From assembly GCA_002291465.1 (NCBI GenBank), contig CP021238.1:3286001-3350000 (forward strand): DNA of 64,000 nucleotides. The letters run 5' to 3'. The translations under genes and the position numbers were made by a program. Of this stretch, positions 49,281 through 59,294 are shown piece after piece. The stretch is from Mycobacterium lepraemurium (lineage in GTDB: Bacteria; Actinomycetota; Actinomycetes; Mycobacteriales; Mycobacteriaceae). The notes under the pieces are model-generated. The model was not told the DNA's origin and did not search any database. It worked only from the letters and a program-made list of their open reading frames with translations. Every line of letters starts with the position of its first letter. Positions within the stretch are counted from its first letter, which is position 1.

Positions 49281-49459
49281 GAGCCCCTGCTTTACGACCG
49301 CTGGGGCGGCTGACCCAGCAGTCATTGGACTCGGTAGCCGCCGTCGGCGGACTGCGAGCATCAACGCCCACCGCCGCTCGTGCACAAACGTGCACAAGAA
49401 GAAACGGCCGCCACCTGGCGCCAGCGACCGTTCGGCCTGTTCAAGGCCACTTTCTTTAG

Positions 49460-49533
49460 TAGCGGGGACAGGATTCGAACCTGCGACCTCTGGGTTATGA
49501 GCCCAGCGAGCTACCGAGCTGCTCCACCCCGCG
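49460..49533 (-). tRNA. initiator tRNA-fMet (CAT)
   Basis: A complete 74-nt cloverleaf: acceptor strand CGCGGGG with CCCCGC, first base C unpaired as in initiators, D arm GAGCAGCTCGGTAGCTC, anticodon loop CTCATAA flanked by the three G-C pairs diagnostic of initiator tRNA, and T loop GTTCGAATC. CCA is not encoded here (CTACT follows), while the displaced copy at 45438 has CCA. Its 3' half was therefore supplied by the inserted element. Confidence 0.95.
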
Positions 49534-49707
49534 TCGGTGAATGCCAGGTTACCGAACGCGAGTCGCGGCGACCAAATCGCACGGTCATCGGAGGTATCCA
49601 CGGCCAGATTGCCACCATGTTTGCGACAGGAGCCGCGCCTACAGCGATGGCGGCAATCTTGGCGACGTCCAAATTCAGCGCCGGTGCCGCCCCGGCCGTG
49701 CCCGCCG

Positions 49708-52689
49708 CTATTTGGTGTTGTTGTACTTGTTGATCGCGTCATCCAACCGCTGCAGCGCCGCGCCGTAGCCGGCGAAATCGCCCTTCTTCTGGGCGTCCTT
49801 GGCAGCGCCGATCGCCGCCTGAATCTCTTGCAGCACAGCGGCTTTGGAGGGAGACAGCGTCACCGAACCGTCGGGAACCGGCGGCGCGGCCACCGGCGGT
49901 GTCGATCCCGGCGTCACAGCGGGCGCCGGCGCATTTGCCGGCGGACTCGCCGCGGGCGCCCCGCCTTCGGTGGGCTGAATGTTGGTCGCCGCCGCACCCG
50001 CACCCGGGCCGAACAGCCCGGTCAGCGCGTCGCGCACGGTCGGGCCGTAGCCGATCTTGTCGTTGTACATCATCGCCACCCGGATCAGCCGCGGATACGA
50101 CGACGCCGCGTCGCTGGCGCCCGGGGAGGCGTACACGGGTTCGACGTAGAGCAGCCCGCCCTGACCGACCGGCAGGGTGAGCAGGTTGCCCCAACGGATC
50201 CGGTTCTGGTTGTCGCGGCCGATCACGCCGAGGTCCTGCGACACCGCCGGGTCGGTGGTGATCGCGTTGTTGGCCAGCTTCGGCCCGTTGACTTGGCCCG
50301 GGATGGTCAGCACGGTGATCCGCCCGTACGTCGCCGGATCGGAACTGGCGCTGATGTAGGCCGCCAGGTAGTCGCGCTTGAACCGGTTCATCGCGCTGGT
50401 CAGCTGGTACGACGACGAATTGTCGTTCTTCGCAATGTTTTTCGCGACGATGTAGTAGGGCGGCTGATAGCTGCTGGCCGTCGGATTGGGATCCAGCGGC
50501 ACGTCCCAGAAATCCGACGTGGAGAAGAACGTCACCGGGTCGTTGACGTGATACTTCGCCAGCAGCATCCGCTGCACCTTGAACAGGTCCTCGGGATAGC
50601 GCAGGTGCTCGGCCAGTTCCGGGCTGATGTCGCTCTTGGGTTTGACGGTGCCCGGGAAGACCTGCATCCACGCCTTGAGCACCGGGTCCTGCTCGTCTTG
50701 CTGGTACAGCGTGACGGTGCCGTCGTAGGCGTCCACCGTCGCCTTGACCGAGTTGCGGATATAGGAGACCCGCTTGTCGGGCGCCAGCTTGTTGAACGCC
50801 ACCTCGTTGGAGTCCGCGGTGGCCGACTCCAGCGAGGTCAGTTCGGAATACGGGTAGTTGTCCAGGGTGGTGTAGCCGTCGATGATCCACACCAACCGCT
50901 TGTTGACGATGGCCGGGTATACCGAGCTGTCGGTGGTCAGCCACGGCGCCACCGCCTCCACCCGCCGCGACGGGTCACGGTTGAACAGGATCTTGCTGTT
51001 CGAGCCGATCACGTTGGAGAACAAGAAGTTTCGCTCAGCGAACTTGGCGGCGAACACGCTGCGCGACAACCAGTCGCCGATCGGCACCCCACCCAGCCCG
51101 GTGTAGGTGTAGTTCTTGGTTTCGGTGCTGGTCTCGTAGTCGTATTCGCGATCGGCGCCGTTGCGCCCGACGATCGCGTAATCCGCGGAGGTGTTGGAGA
51201 TGACCGGGCCGAAGTAGACGCGGGGCTGGTCGAGTGGCGCGGGACCGTCGGACACCACGTTGCCGTTGGCGCCAACGACGTTCACCAGGAACTCGGGATA
51301 GCCGCCATTTTGGTTGGGGTCGTTGGCGATTCCGCGCACCGTGTTGGCCGGCGAGGCGATGAATCCGTTGCCGTGGGTGTAGACGGTGTGCCGGTTGATC
51401 CAGTCCCGCTGGTTGTCGATCAGCCGGTCGGGGTTGAGCTCGCGCGCCGCCACCACGTAGTCACGCAACGCCCCGTTGCGGTCCAGGTAGCGGTCGATGG
51501 ACAGCTGGTCGGAAAAGTAGTAGAAGTTCTTGCCCTGCTGGAACTGGGTGAAGGCCGGGCTGACGATCGTCGGATCGAGCAGCCGGATGTTGGAGGTGGT
51601 CACCCGGTCGTCGGCGACCTGCTGGGCGGTGGCCTGCGCGTCACCGGTGTAGTTGCGATAGGTGACCACGTCGCTGGTCAGGCCGTAGGCCTGCCGGGTA
51701 GCGGTGATGCTGCGGCTGATGTATTCGCTTTCCTTTTGCGCGGCATTAGGTTTGACGCTGATCTGCTCGACGATCAACGGCCACCCGGCGCCCACGATCA
51801 ACGACGACAGCAGCAGCAGCACCAGGCCGATCGCGGGAATTCTCAAGTCCCGCATGGTGATCGCCGAGAACACCGCGGCCGCGCAGATCAGCGCGATCGC
51901 CATCAGGATCAGCTTCGCCGGCAGCACCGCGTTAATGTCGGTGTACCCGGCGCCGGTGAACGGCTTGCCGCCGCGGGTGTGCGACAACAGCTCGTAGCGG
52001 TCCAGCCAGTAGGCAACCGCCTTGAGCAGCACCAGCAAGCCGACGAGGGTGACCAGTTGGATGCGCGCCGACCGGCTCAGCGCGCCGGTGCGCCCGGACA
52101 GCCGGATGCCACCGAAGATGTAGTGGGCCAACAGGTTGGCCACGAAGGCCAGGAACACCGCGACGAACAGGTAGGACAGCAGCAGCCGGTAGAACGGCAG
52201 CTCGAACGCGTAGAAGCCGAGGTCCTTGCCGAACTGCGGATCCTTAATGCCGAAATCGCCGCCGTGCAAGAACAATTGGATGCGCACCCAATAGCTCTGC
52301 GCGATGATGCCGGCCAGCAGGCCGATCGCCACCGGGACGCCGACGCTGACCAGCCGCAGCCGGGAAAGGACCAGGGCGCGGTAGCGCGCCACCGGATCGT
52401 TGTCGTTGCTGGGCACGAACACCGGGCGGGTGCGGTAGGCCACCGCCAGGCCGGCGAACACGATGCCGCCCACCAGCAGACCGGCGATCAAAAAGACCAC
52501 AAAGCGGGTGACCAGCACGGTGGAGAACACCGAGCGGTAGCCGAGCTCGCCGAACCACAGCCAGTCCACGTAGGCGTCGATCAGCCGGGGACCCGCGAGC
52601 AGCAATACGATCACACCCAGTGCGATCAGGATCAGAATCCGGCTACGCCGGGTCAGCTTCGGCATCCTTGCGGTGGGCCGCATCCCCAC
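49708..52689 (-). CDS. UPF0182 family membrane protein (Rv3193c)
   Basis: The product has 993 residues, intact and nearly colinear with Rv3193c. Seven or so N-terminal membrane segments ([134 protein letters not shown]) precede a large extracytoplasmic domain. A Pro/Ala linker and a short helical C-terminal repeat ([21 protein letters not shown]) follow. The function is unknown. The GTG at 52689 gives [11 protein letters not shown], with ATGs a few codons later. It is the first conserved gene right of the island. Confidence 0.92.
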   Translation of the reverse strand: MGMRPTARMPKLTRRSRILILIALGVIVLLLAGPRLIDAYVDWLWFGELGYRSVFSTVLVTRFVVFLIAGLLVGGIVFAGLAVAYRTRPVFVPSNDNDPVARYRALVLSRLRLVSVGVPVAIGLLAGIIAQSYWVRIQLFLHGGDFGIKDPQFGKDLGFYAFELPFYRLLLSYLFVAVFLAFVANLLAHYIFGGIRLSGRTGALSRSARIQLVTLVGLLVLLKAVAYWLDRYELLSHTRGGKPFTGAGYTDINAVLPAKLILMAIALICAAAVFSAITMRDLRIPAIGLVLLLLSSLIVGAGWPLIVEQISVKPNAAQKESEYISRSITATRQAYGLTSDVVTYRNYTGDAQATAQQVADDRVTTSNIRLLDPTIVSPAFTQFQQGKNFYYFSDQLSIDRYLDRNGALRDYVVAARELNPDRLIDNQRDWINRHTVYTHGNGFIASPANTVRGIANDPNQNGGYPEFLVNVVGANGNVVSDGPAPLDQPRVYFGPVISNTSADYAIVGRNGADREYDYETSTETKNYTYTGLGGVPIGDWLSRSVFAAKFAERNFLFSNVIGSNSKILFNRDPSRRVEAVAPWLTTDSSVYPAIVNKRLVWIIDGYTTLDNYPYSELTSLESATADSNEVAFNKLAPDKRVSYIRNSVKATVDAYDGTVTLYQQDEQDPVLKAWMQVFPGTVKPKSDISPELAEHLRYPEDLFKVQRMLLAKYHVNDPVTFFSTSDFWDVPLDPNPTASSYQPPYYIVAKNIAKNDNSSSYQLTSAMNRFKRDYLAAYISASSDPATYGRITVLTIPGQVNGPKLANNAITTDPAVSQDLGVIGRDNQNRIRWGNLLTLPVGQGGLLYVEPVYASPGASDAASSYPRLIRVAMMYNDKIGYGPTVRDALTGLFGPGAGAAATNIQPTEGGAPAASPPANAPAPAVTPGSTPPVAAPPVPDGSVTLSPSKAAVLQEIQAAIGAAKDAQKKGDFAGYGAALQRLDDAINKYNNTK

Positions 52690-52757
52690 TGGCTACGCTC
52701 CCTGATCGATTGCTAGACGGTGACAACTCTACGCACTGGGAAAACCGGTGATCGCGG

Positions 52758-53780
52758 CTAACAGCTCGGCGGTTGCCCGCCGGCAGTGATCGCGTGCAGC
52801 GCATCCACCGCCTGGGCGAGCGTCTCCACCTTCACCAGGCGCAGCCCGGACGGCTTGTCCGAGCTGGCCTCGTAACAGTTCTTCGCCGGCACCAGGAAGA
52901 CGGTGGCCCCGGCCGCGTGCGCGGCGACCATCTTGTGGGTGATGCCGCCGATCTGGCCGACCTTGCCGTCGGCGGAGATCGCTCCCGTCCCGGCGACGAA
53001 ATTGGAGCCGGCCAAGTCGCCGGTGGTCAGCTTGTCGACCACCGCCAGGCTGAACATCAGCCCGGCGGACGGCCCGCCCACGTTCGCGAGGTTGAAGTTC
53101 ACCACGAACGGCGCCCAGGGCGCGTCGAGCACGGCGACACCCAGGAAGCCGTAATCGCGGTCCTTGTTGGCGCCCAGCATGATCTGCGCCACACCAGCGG
53201 GTTCGTTCTTGCGCCGGTAGTCGATCGTCACGGTCTGGCCGGGCTTGGTGTTCTTCAACAGCCCGGTGAACTCCTCGACCCCGGCAACCGGGGTGCCGTT
53301 GACCGCGTCGATGGCGTCGCCGACCTTCAGCTTGCCGGCCGACGGGCCGGGCTCGGGGACCTTGGCCACCGTCACCGCCGACGGGTACTTCAGGTAGCCC
53401 AGGGCGGCGTAGGCGGCGCTGTCCTCGGATTGCTTGAAGTCGGCGTTGTTGGCCTTGTCGACATCCTCGCGCGACTTGCCGGGCGGGTAGATGAGGTCGC
53501 GCGGCACCAGCTGCTCGGTGTCCGAAAGCCACAGCGTCAGCGCCTCGCCCAGGGTCAGATCGTCGCGCTGGGACACCGTCGTCATGTTGAGGTGGCCGGT
53601 GGTCGGGTGCGTCATGGTGCCCTCGATCGCCACCACCTGCTTGCCGTCGACCTCACCGAGCGTGTCGAAGGTGGGGCCGGGCCCCAGCGACACGAACGGG
53701 ACCGTCACCACCGCCAGCAACACGCCGAACACCACGATCGGCACCAGCGCGACCATCAAGGTCAGGATGCGCCTGTTCAC
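52758..53780 (-). CDS. membrane-anchored PDZ/Lon-like serine protease (Rv3194c)
   Basis: The product has 340 residues. One N-terminal anchor (LTLMVALVPIVVFGVLLAVV) is followed by SLGPGPTFDTLGEVDGK, a PDZ domain (GPSAGKLKVGDAIDAVNGTPVAGVEEF) and a Lon-type protease C-terminal domain. That domain holds the Ser in GGPSAGLMFSLAVVDKL and the Lys in GKVGQIGGITHKMVAA, forming a Ser-Lys dyad. It should act outside the membrane. GTG 53780 starts VNRRILTLM, which fits the family. Confidence 0.9.
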   Translation of the reverse strand: MNRRILTLMVALVPIVVFGVLLAVVTVPFVSLGPGPTFDTLGEVDGKQVVAIEGTMTHPTTGHLNMTTVSQRDDLTLGEALTLWLSDTEQLVPRDLIYPPGKSREDVDKANNADFKQSEDSAAYAALGYLKYPSAVTVAKVPEPGPSAGKLKVGDAIDAVNGTPVAGVEEFTGLLKNTKPGQTVTIDYRRKNEPAGVAQIMLGANKDRDYGFLGVAVLDAPWAPFVVNFNLANVGGPSAGLMFSLAVVDKLTTGDLAGSNFVAGTGAISADGKVGQIGGITHKMVAAHAAGATVFLVPAKNCYEASSDKPSGLRLVKVETLAQAVDALHAITAGGQPPSC

Positions 53781-53901
53781 GCCGACTACACTAGACGGAG
53801 CCCGCCGTCCGGCTGTCAGCCACACGGGCCCGCTACACCGTTCAGCTACAAGCTGACCCGAGGCCGCGCGTTGCGATGCCACGGTGAGTACCGTTGAGGT
53901 T

Positions 53902-55257
53902 ATGGTTGACCTGCCTTTCGGTTTCTCCTCCGGGGAGGACCCCGACAAGCCCGGGAAGAAAGACCCGGATTCGGGCTCGAACCCGTCCGACCCGTTCGCC
54001 ATCAGCGGCGAGTTCGGCATGGGCGATCTGGGGCAGATCTTCACCCAACTGGGTCAGATGTTTTCCAGCGCGGGCAGCGCTTCGGCCGGCGGAAGCGATT
54101 CGGGGCCGGTCAATTACGAGTTGGCGCGCCGGGTGGCGTCGAACTCGATCGGCTTCGTGGCGCCGATCCCGGCCACCACCAACTCGGCGATCGCCGATGC
54201 CGTGCACCTCGCCGAAACCTGGCTGGACGGCGCGACGGCGCTGCCGGCGGGCACCGCCAAGGCGGTGGGTTGGACGCCGGCCGACTGGGTGGACAACACG
54301 CTGGGAACCTGGAAGCGGCTGTGCGACCCGATGGCCCAACAGATTTCGACGGTGTGGGCCGCCTCGCTGCCCGAAGAGGCCAAGAGCATGGCCGGGCCGC
54401 TGCTGCAGATGATGGCACAGATGGGTGGGATGGCGTTCGGCTCGCAGCTGGGCCAGGCGCTGGGCTTCTTGTCCCGCGAGGTGCTGACCTCAACGGACAT
54501 CGGTTTACCGTTGGGGACCAAGGGAATTGCCTCGATACTGCCCGACGCCGTGGAATCGTTCGCCTCCGGCCTGGAGCACCCGCGCAGCGAGATCCTGACG
54601 TTCCTGGCCGCGCGGGAGGCCGCGCATCACCGGCTGTTCAGTCACGTCCCCTGGCTGGCCAGCCAGCTGCTGGCCGCCATCGAGGCCTATGCGATGGGCA
54701 TGCAGATCGACATGTCCGGCATCGAGGAGCTGGCCCGCGACTTCAACCCCGCGTCGCTGTCGGATCCCGCGGTGATCGAAAACCTGCTCGGCCAAGTCGT
54801 TTTCGAGTCCAAGGCGACACCGGCTCAGACGCAGGCGCTGGAGCGTCTGGAAACACTGCTGGCCCTGATCGAGGGCTGGGTGCAGGTGGTGGTGGCGGCC
54901 GCACTGGGCGACCGGATCCCGGGCGCGGCCGCGCTGGCCGAGACGCTGCGCCGGCGCCGGGCCAGCGGCGGCCCGGCCGAGCAGACGTTCGCCACGCTGG
55001 TCGGGCTGGAGCTGCGGCCCCGCAAGATGCGCGAAGCCGCCGCGTTGTGGGAGCGACTCACCAAGGCCGCCGGGGTGGACGCCCGCGACGGCATCTGGCA
55101 ACACCCCGACCTGCTCCCCGACGCCGACGACCTCGACGACCCCGCGGCGTTCATCGACCGGGTGATCGGCGGCGACACCAGCGGCATCGACGAGGCGATC
55201 GCCCGGCTCGAGCAGGAGGGCCCGAACAGCCCCGGGTCCGGCGGCGGCGATACCTGA
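53902..55257 (+). CDS. zincin-like hydrolase family protein (Rv3195)
   Basis: The product has 451 residues and is unbroken. A Gly/Asp-rich N-terminus (DPDKPGKKDPDSGSNPSDPF) precedes a helical domain of the zincin-2 family (DUF2342). The region expected to carry HExxH reads AAREAAHHRLFSHVPWL, so the first His is Arg, and catalysis is uncertain. ATG 53902 (MVDLPFGFSSGED) is preferred to the upstream GTG 53884. It is divergent from the protease gene with a gap of about 120 bp. Confidence 0.85.
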   Translation: MVDLPFGFSSGEDPDKPGKKDPDSGSNPSDPFAISGEFGMGDLGQIFTQLGQMFSSAGSASAGGSDSGPVNYELARRVASNSIGFVAPIPATTNSAIADAVHLAETWLDGATALPAGTAKAVGWTPADWVDNTLGTWKRLCDPMAQQISTVWAASLPEEAKSMAGPLLQMMAQMGGMAFGSQLGQALGFLSREVLTSTDIGLPLGTKGIASILPDAVESFASGLEHPRSEILTFLAAREAAHHRLFSHVPWLASQLLAAIEAYAMGMQIDMSGIEELARDFNPASLSDPAVIENLLGQVVFESKATPAQTQALERLETLLALIEGWVQVVVAAALGDRIPGAAALAETLRRRRASGGPAEQTFATLVGLELRPRKMREAAALWERLTKAAGVDARDGIWQHPDLLPDADDLDDPAAFIDRVIGGDTSGIDEAIARLEQEGPNSPGSGGGDT

Positions 55258-55299
55258 GCACCGCAGAACGGATATCCCGGAACTGATGACAAGGACACC

Positions 55300-55331
55300 T
55301 TATTATCAGTTAGCTCGCTAAGTGATAATAA
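55300..55331. promoter_or_regulatory. near-perfect palindromic operator upstream of fic
   Basis: A 32-bp palindrome has 15-bp arms TTATTATCAGTTAGC and GCTAAGTGATAATAA around a 2-bp centre, with one mismatch. It ends 8 bp before the fic ATG and overlaps a likely -10 (GATAAT). The AT-rich sequence stands out strongly. It is a probable operator for a dimeric regulator, possibly the helix-turn-helix part of the Fic protein itself. Confidence 0.8.
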
Positions 55332-55339
55332 GCTAGGTC

Positions 55340-56548
55340 ATGTCATCGGCCGGCTCGGGCACCGCAATTGAGTGCGAGACCCTGAACTGGGCCGCGCCGA
55401 CCGCGGCTGGCTACCAGCGTTCCGACCTCCGCGCCGCTCGGCGCCAGTCTGGCGAATACCAGGCCGCTATCCCCGCCGCGATCGCTGACCTCGCGGTCAG
55501 CCTACCATCGCGTGTTCAAGCCGATGCCGGGGAAGCCAGCCAGGAGATCGCACGGTTCGATACTCAACTGGGGGACGAGATCGCCCCATTCGCCTCCGTA
55601 TTACTGCGCACCGAATCGGCGGCCAGCTCGAAAATCGATAACCTCACCGCCAGCGCCCGCGCGATCGTCGAAGCCGAAACCCTGGGAACCAGCACGCGCC
55701 GCAACGCGTCGATGATCGTCGCGAACACCAGGGCCATGCAGGCGGCCATCGACCTGGCCGACCAGATCAGCGACGAGGCGATTCTGGCGATGCATCGCGC
55801 GCTGATGCACGCGAGTGAACCAAGCATGGCCGGCAAATGGCGAACCGAACAGGTATGGATCGGCGGGGGCAACTTCGGTCGACGAGGCGCCGAGTTCATC
55901 GCGCCGCACCACGGCCGCGTCCCAGGAGCCATTGACGACCTGGCGCGCTTTGCCAAGCGCACCAACATCGCGGCGCTTCCCCAAATAGCAATTGCCCATG
56001 CGCAATTCGAGACGATTCACCCGTTGCCCGATGGAAACGGGCGCACCGGCAGGGCATTGGTCCAGTCCATGTTGCGCAATAAGCGATTGACTCGTCAGGT
56101 CACCGTTCCCGTCTCGGCGGGACTGCTGACGGACACGGGTTCGTACTTCGACGCGCTCACGGCTTATCGACAGGGCGACCCTGCCCCGATAGTCGAAAGA
56201 CTGTCCGAGGCCTCGATGCTGGCTGTCGCCAATGGTCGACGACTGGTCACCGATCTGAAAACGATCAGGCTTCAATGGAAATCGAAGATCACGGCCCGCC
56301 ACAATTCAGCCGTGCATCGGTTAGCCGATCTACTGATTCGACGCCCGGTGATCAACGCACAACTGGCCAGCGAAGAACTGCACGTCGCAATCAACAACGT
56401 GTACAGATACCTGGACCCGCTTGTCGAGTCCGGAATCATCGTCGAGTTCACCAACCGGACACGCAATCGCGCCTGGCGGGCGCCGGATGTTCTCAGTGCG
56501 CTGGACGCATTCGCCGAACGGGCGGGCCGTAGAAGCCTGCTCGGTTGA
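55340..56548 (+). CDS. fic: Fic-domain AMP-transferase with C-terminal winged helix
   Basis: The product has 402 residues. The Fic core has AHAQFETIHPLPDGNGRTGRALVQ (active-site HPLPDGNGRTGR, with Leu where Phe is usual). The helical inhibitory motif upstream reads RTESAASSKIDN, where SSxIEG/N is expected, so Glu is Asp. The C-terminal region (RRPVINAQLASEELHVAINNVYRYLDPLVESGIIVEF) is a winged helix-turn-helix. Class II Fic proteins AMPylate targets or themselves. Base composition is lower in GC than the neighbours, and the gene interrupts the Rv3195-Rv3196 order, so it is probably acquired. Confidence 0.9.
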   Translation: MSSAGSGTAIECETLNWAAPTAAGYQRSDLRAARRQSGEYQAAIPAAIADLAVSLPSRVQADAGEASQEIARFDTQLGDEIAPFASVLLRTESAASSKIDNLTASARAIVEAETLGTSTRRNASMIVANTRAMQAAIDLADQISDEAILAMHRALMHASEPSMAGKWRTEQVWIGGGNFGRRGAEFIAPHHGRVPGAIDDLARFAKRTNIAALPQIAIAHAQFETIHPLPDGNGRTGRALVQSMLRNKRLTRQVTVPVSAGLLTDTGSYFDALTAYRQGDPAPIVERLSEASMLAVANGRRLVTDLKTIRLQWKSKITARHNSAVHRLADLLIRRPVINAQLASEELHVAINNVYRYLDPLVESGIIVEFTNRTRNRAWRAPDVLSALDAFAERAGRRSLLG

Positions 56549-56606
56549 CGTCTCGTCGGTTCGGCTGTGGATAACTGAGCGGCGCGGTCGCTGCCGGCGT
56601 GCCACA

Positions 56607-57489
56607 GTGCAGCGGTGCCCGCAGCCGCCGTTTCCACCCCCCGCGGCCACCTACGCGCTGGATCCGGCGATGCCGGTGCTGTTGCGGCCCGACGGCACCG
56701 TGCAGGTCGGCTGGGATCCCCGCCGCGCGGTGCTGGCGCGTCCACCGCGGGGCCTGGCCGCCGCCGAGCTGGCCACGCTGCTGCGGTCCATGTGCTCGCC
56801 CACCCCGCTGTCGGAGCTGCAGCGCCGCGCGCTCGAGCACGGCCTGACCGACGCCGACGGCCTGAGGAATCTCGTCACCCAACTGGTCGGCGCCGGGGTG
56901 GCGAGCGAATGCGGGCGGTCGGGCGGGCGGGCGGGCGCCGTCGGTGCGCATCCACGGCCGCGGGCCGCTGTCGGAGCTGCTGGTGGAGTCGTTGCGCTGC
57001 TCGGGCGCCCGGATCGCGCATAGCAGCCAGCCGCACGCCGCGGTGTCGGGCGACGACGTCGACCTGGTGGTGCTGTCGGACTACCTGGTGGCCGACCCGC
57101 GCCTGGTGCGTGACCTGCACGAGCAGGGCGTCGCGCATCTGCCGGTGCGGGTGCGCGACGGCGTCGGGCTGGTGGCCCCGTTGGTGATCCCGGGCGTGGC
57201 CAGCTGCCTGTCGTGCGCGGATCTGCACCGCCGGGACCGCGACGCGGCCTGGCCGGTGATCTGCGCGCAGCTGCGCGAGACCGTCGGAGTCGCGGACCGG
57301 GCCACCATGCTGGCGACCGCCGCGCTGGCGCTCAACCAGGTGAACCGGGTGATCGCGGCGGTGCGCGGCCAGCCGGCGGCGTCCGATCCCGCCCCGCCCC
57401 AGACGCTGAACGCGACCCTGGAATCCGACCTGCACGTCGGCGCCATCGTCGCCCGCCGGTGGGACCGGCATCCCTTGTGTTCCTGCTGA
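56607..57489 (+). pseudogene. Rv3196-type conserved protein, frameshifted
   Basis: The protein has about 294 residues. The N-terminal part has LDPAMPVLLRPDGTVQVGWDPRRAVL and then ELATLLRSMCSPTPLSELQRRALEHG. After a shift near 56925, in a GGGC repeat, it continues with VRIHGRGPLSELLVESLRCSG and VVLSDYLVADPRLVRDLH. A Cys pair (ASCLSCADLHRRD) near residue 195 and a final Cys-x-Cys (HPLCSC) could bind metal. The family recalls ThiF/cyclodehydratase-like proteins seen near peptide-modification genes, but the role is unknown. The GTG at 56607 is a guess. Confidence 0.65.
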
Positions 57490-57602
57490 CGCGGGCGCGC
57501 ACCCCGGCCGGCCATATCGCACTGACCTGCGCCGCCGGGGTGTGACAACCTCCGTTGTCGCCGTCTCTCCCCATCGCGCTGGCCATCATGGATGATGGGT
57601 AC

Positions 57603-58931
57603 GTGTCGGATATCAAACGGGGACGTGCCGCGCGCAACGCGAAGCTGGCCAGCATTCCGGTCGGATTCGCCGGCCGGGCGGCGATCGGATTCGGTAAACG
57701 CCTGACCGGTAAGTCCAGGGACGAGGTCCAGGCCGAGCTCCTGGAAAAGGCCGCCAACCAGTTGTTCACCGTGCTGGGTGAGCTCAAGGGCGGCGCGATG
57801 AAGGTGGGTCAGGCGCTGTCGGTGCTCGAGGCCGCGGTTCCCGAGGAATTCGGCGAGCCCTACCGCGAAGCACTGACCAAGCTGCAGAAGGACGCCCCGC
57901 CGCTGCCCGCTGCGAAGGTGCACCGGGTGCTCGACGCGCAGCTGGGCACCAAGTGGCGGGAGCGGTTCAGTTCGTTCGACGACACCCCGGTGGCCTCGGC
58001 CAGCATCGGCCAGGTGCACAAGGGGGTGTGGTCCGACGGCCGCGAGGTGGCGGTCAAGATCCAGTACCCGGGCGCCGACGAGGCGCTGCGGGCCGACCTC
58101 AAGACCATGCAGCGCCTGGTCGGTGTGTTCAAGCAGCTTGCGCCCGGCGCCGACGTCCAGGGCGTGGTCGACGAGCTGATCGAGCGCACCGAGATGGAGC
58201 TGGACTACCGGCTGGAGGCCGAGAATCAGCGCGCCTTCGCCAAGGCGTACCAGGACCACCCGCACTTCGCGGTGCCGCGGATCGTGGCCAGCGCGCCCAA
58301 GGTGGTGATTCAGGAGTGGATGCAGGGCATCCCGATGGCCGAGATCATCCGGCACGGCACCATCGAGCAGCGCGACCTGATGGGCACCCGGCTGCTGGAA
58401 CTCACCTTCGACGCGCCGCGGCGGCTGGGCATGCTGCACGGCGACGCGCACCCGGGCAACTTCATGCTGCTGCCCGACGGCCGGATGGGCGTGATCGACT
58501 TCGGCGCCGTCGCGCCACTGCCCGACGGCTTGCCCGTCGAACTCGGCATGACGATCCGGTTGGCCCGCGACAAGAACTACGACCTGCTGTTGCCGACGAT
58601 GGAGAAGGCCGGGTTCATTCAGAAGGGCCAGCAGGTGTCCGTGCGCGACATCGACGACATGCTGCGTCAGTACGTCGAGCCGGTCGAGGTCGAGGTGTTC
58701 CACTACACCCGCAAGTGGCTGCAGAAGATGTCCGCCATCGAGATCGACCGGTCGGTGTCGCAGATCCGCACCGCCCGGCAGATGGACCTGCCGCCCAAGC
58801 TGGTGATCCCGATGCGGGTGGTCATGTCGGTGGCCGCCATCCTGTGCCAGCTGGACGCCCACGTGCCGATCAAGGCGCTGTCCGAAGAGCTGGTGCCCGG
58901 CTTCGCCGAACCCGACAACGCCGTCGTCTAG
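57603..58931 (+). CDS. ABC1/UbiB-family atypical kinase (Rv3197)
   Basis: The product has 442 residues and is unbroken. The family motifs are KxGQ-like GGAMKVGQALSVLEAAVPEEF, the Ala-rich loop ASASIGQVHKGVW, the ATP-Lys VAVKIQYPGAD, the catalytic HGDAHPGNFMLLPDG and the metal motif VIDFGAV. UbiB proteins support quinone biosynthesis, and the mycobacterial member was linked to erythromycin-type tolerance with WhiB7. GTG 57603 (VSDIKRGRAARNAKL) matches the family N-terminus; ATG 57588 is an alternative. It is convergent with whiB7. Confidence 0.93.
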   Translation: MSDIKRGRAARNAKLASIPVGFAGRAAIGFGKRLTGKSRDEVQAELLEKAANQLFTVLGELKGGAMKVGQALSVLEAAVPEEFGEPYREALTKLQKDAPPLPAAKVHRVLDAQLGTKWRERFSSFDDTPVASASIGQVHKGVWSDGREVAVKIQYPGADEALRADLKTMQRLVGVFKQLAPGADVQGVVDELIERTEMELDYRLEAENQRAFAKAYQDHPHFAVPRIVASAPKVVIQEWMQGIPMAEIIRHGTIEQRDLMGTRLLELTFDAPRRLGMLHGDAHPGNFMLLPDGRMGVIDFGAVAPLPDGLPVELGMTIRLARDKNYDLLLPTMEKAGFIQKGQQVSVRDIDDMLRQYVEPVEVEVFHYTRKWLQKMSAIEIDRSVSQIRTARQMDLPPKLVIPMRVVMSVAAILCQLDAHVPIKALSEELVPGFAEPDNAVV

Positions 58932-58943
58932 GAACGCTGGCTG

Positions 58944-59214
58944 CTAGGCCGCGGCCCCGGCGCGCCGACCGTCCTTGCGGGGACGCCCGCGGGGTCGTTT
59001 GAAGCCCAGCACCGCCGCGGTCGAGGATTTCGCCGCCCCACACACCCCAGGGTTCGGCGCTCTCCAGCGCCGCCGCCAGGCACTGGCGGCGCACCGGGCA
59101 GCCGGCGCACAGCTGCTTGGCCCGCTCCAGGTCCGCCGGCGCTTCGGCGAACCACAGATTGGGATCGCCGACGTGGCACGGCAGGGCTTGTCTGGGGACC
59201 GTCGGTGCCGAGAT
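58944..59214 (-). pseudogene. whiB7: WhiB7 antibiotic-response regulator, disrupted
   Basis: WhiB7 is a 4Fe-4S transcription factor inducing intrinsic antibiotic resistance. The frame reads PTVPRQALPCHVGDPNLWFAEAPADLERAKQLCAGCPVRRQCLAAA, giving all four Cys, then EPWGVWGGEILDRGG. The AT-hook KRPRGRPRKDG is present but lies in another frame after a lesion near 59003 (about 2 bp lost). At the expected start (59212-59214), 9 nt after GAAGAAGG, the codon is ATC instead of ATG, with a TAG just upstream, so no canonical start exists. The leader with its uORF and attenuator is intact, which makes sequencing error a serious possibility. Confidence 0.8.
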
Positions 59215-59294
59215 GTCCTATCACCTTCTTCCTGGTTCGGATTGCTCTGCTGGTAGTGATCCGGACCAGATCGAAAGGTGGTCGACCCAACAAC

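Larger units (their letters stand above)
45472..49459. mobile_element. genomic island integrated at tRNA-fMet
   Basis: This roughly 4-kb segment is bounded on the left by a tRNA-fMet 3' remnant and on the right by the intact tRNA, the classic signature of integrase-mediated insertion. Its base composition and codon use are visibly less GC-biased than the flanks. The cargo is a helix-turn-helix/PIN pair and a TOTE-type primase-helicase, all on the plus strand. No integrase gene remains, so it is now immobile or was mobilised in trans. The stretch 45472-45737 and the last about 180 bp hold no gene I can support. Confidence 0.8.

Noticed and set aside
49281..49459. Integrase or excisionase gene at the right end of the island
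   Set aside because: No tyrosine-recombinase motif can be found in either strand here or elsewhere in the island; the helix-turn-helix gene at 45738 is paired with a PIN gene and looks like an antitoxin.
49537..52716. A 1059-codon open frame on the plus strand
   Set aside because: It is antisense to the intact Rv3193c-type gene; composition (Arg, His, Gln, Gly) is typical of a GC-rich shadow frame.
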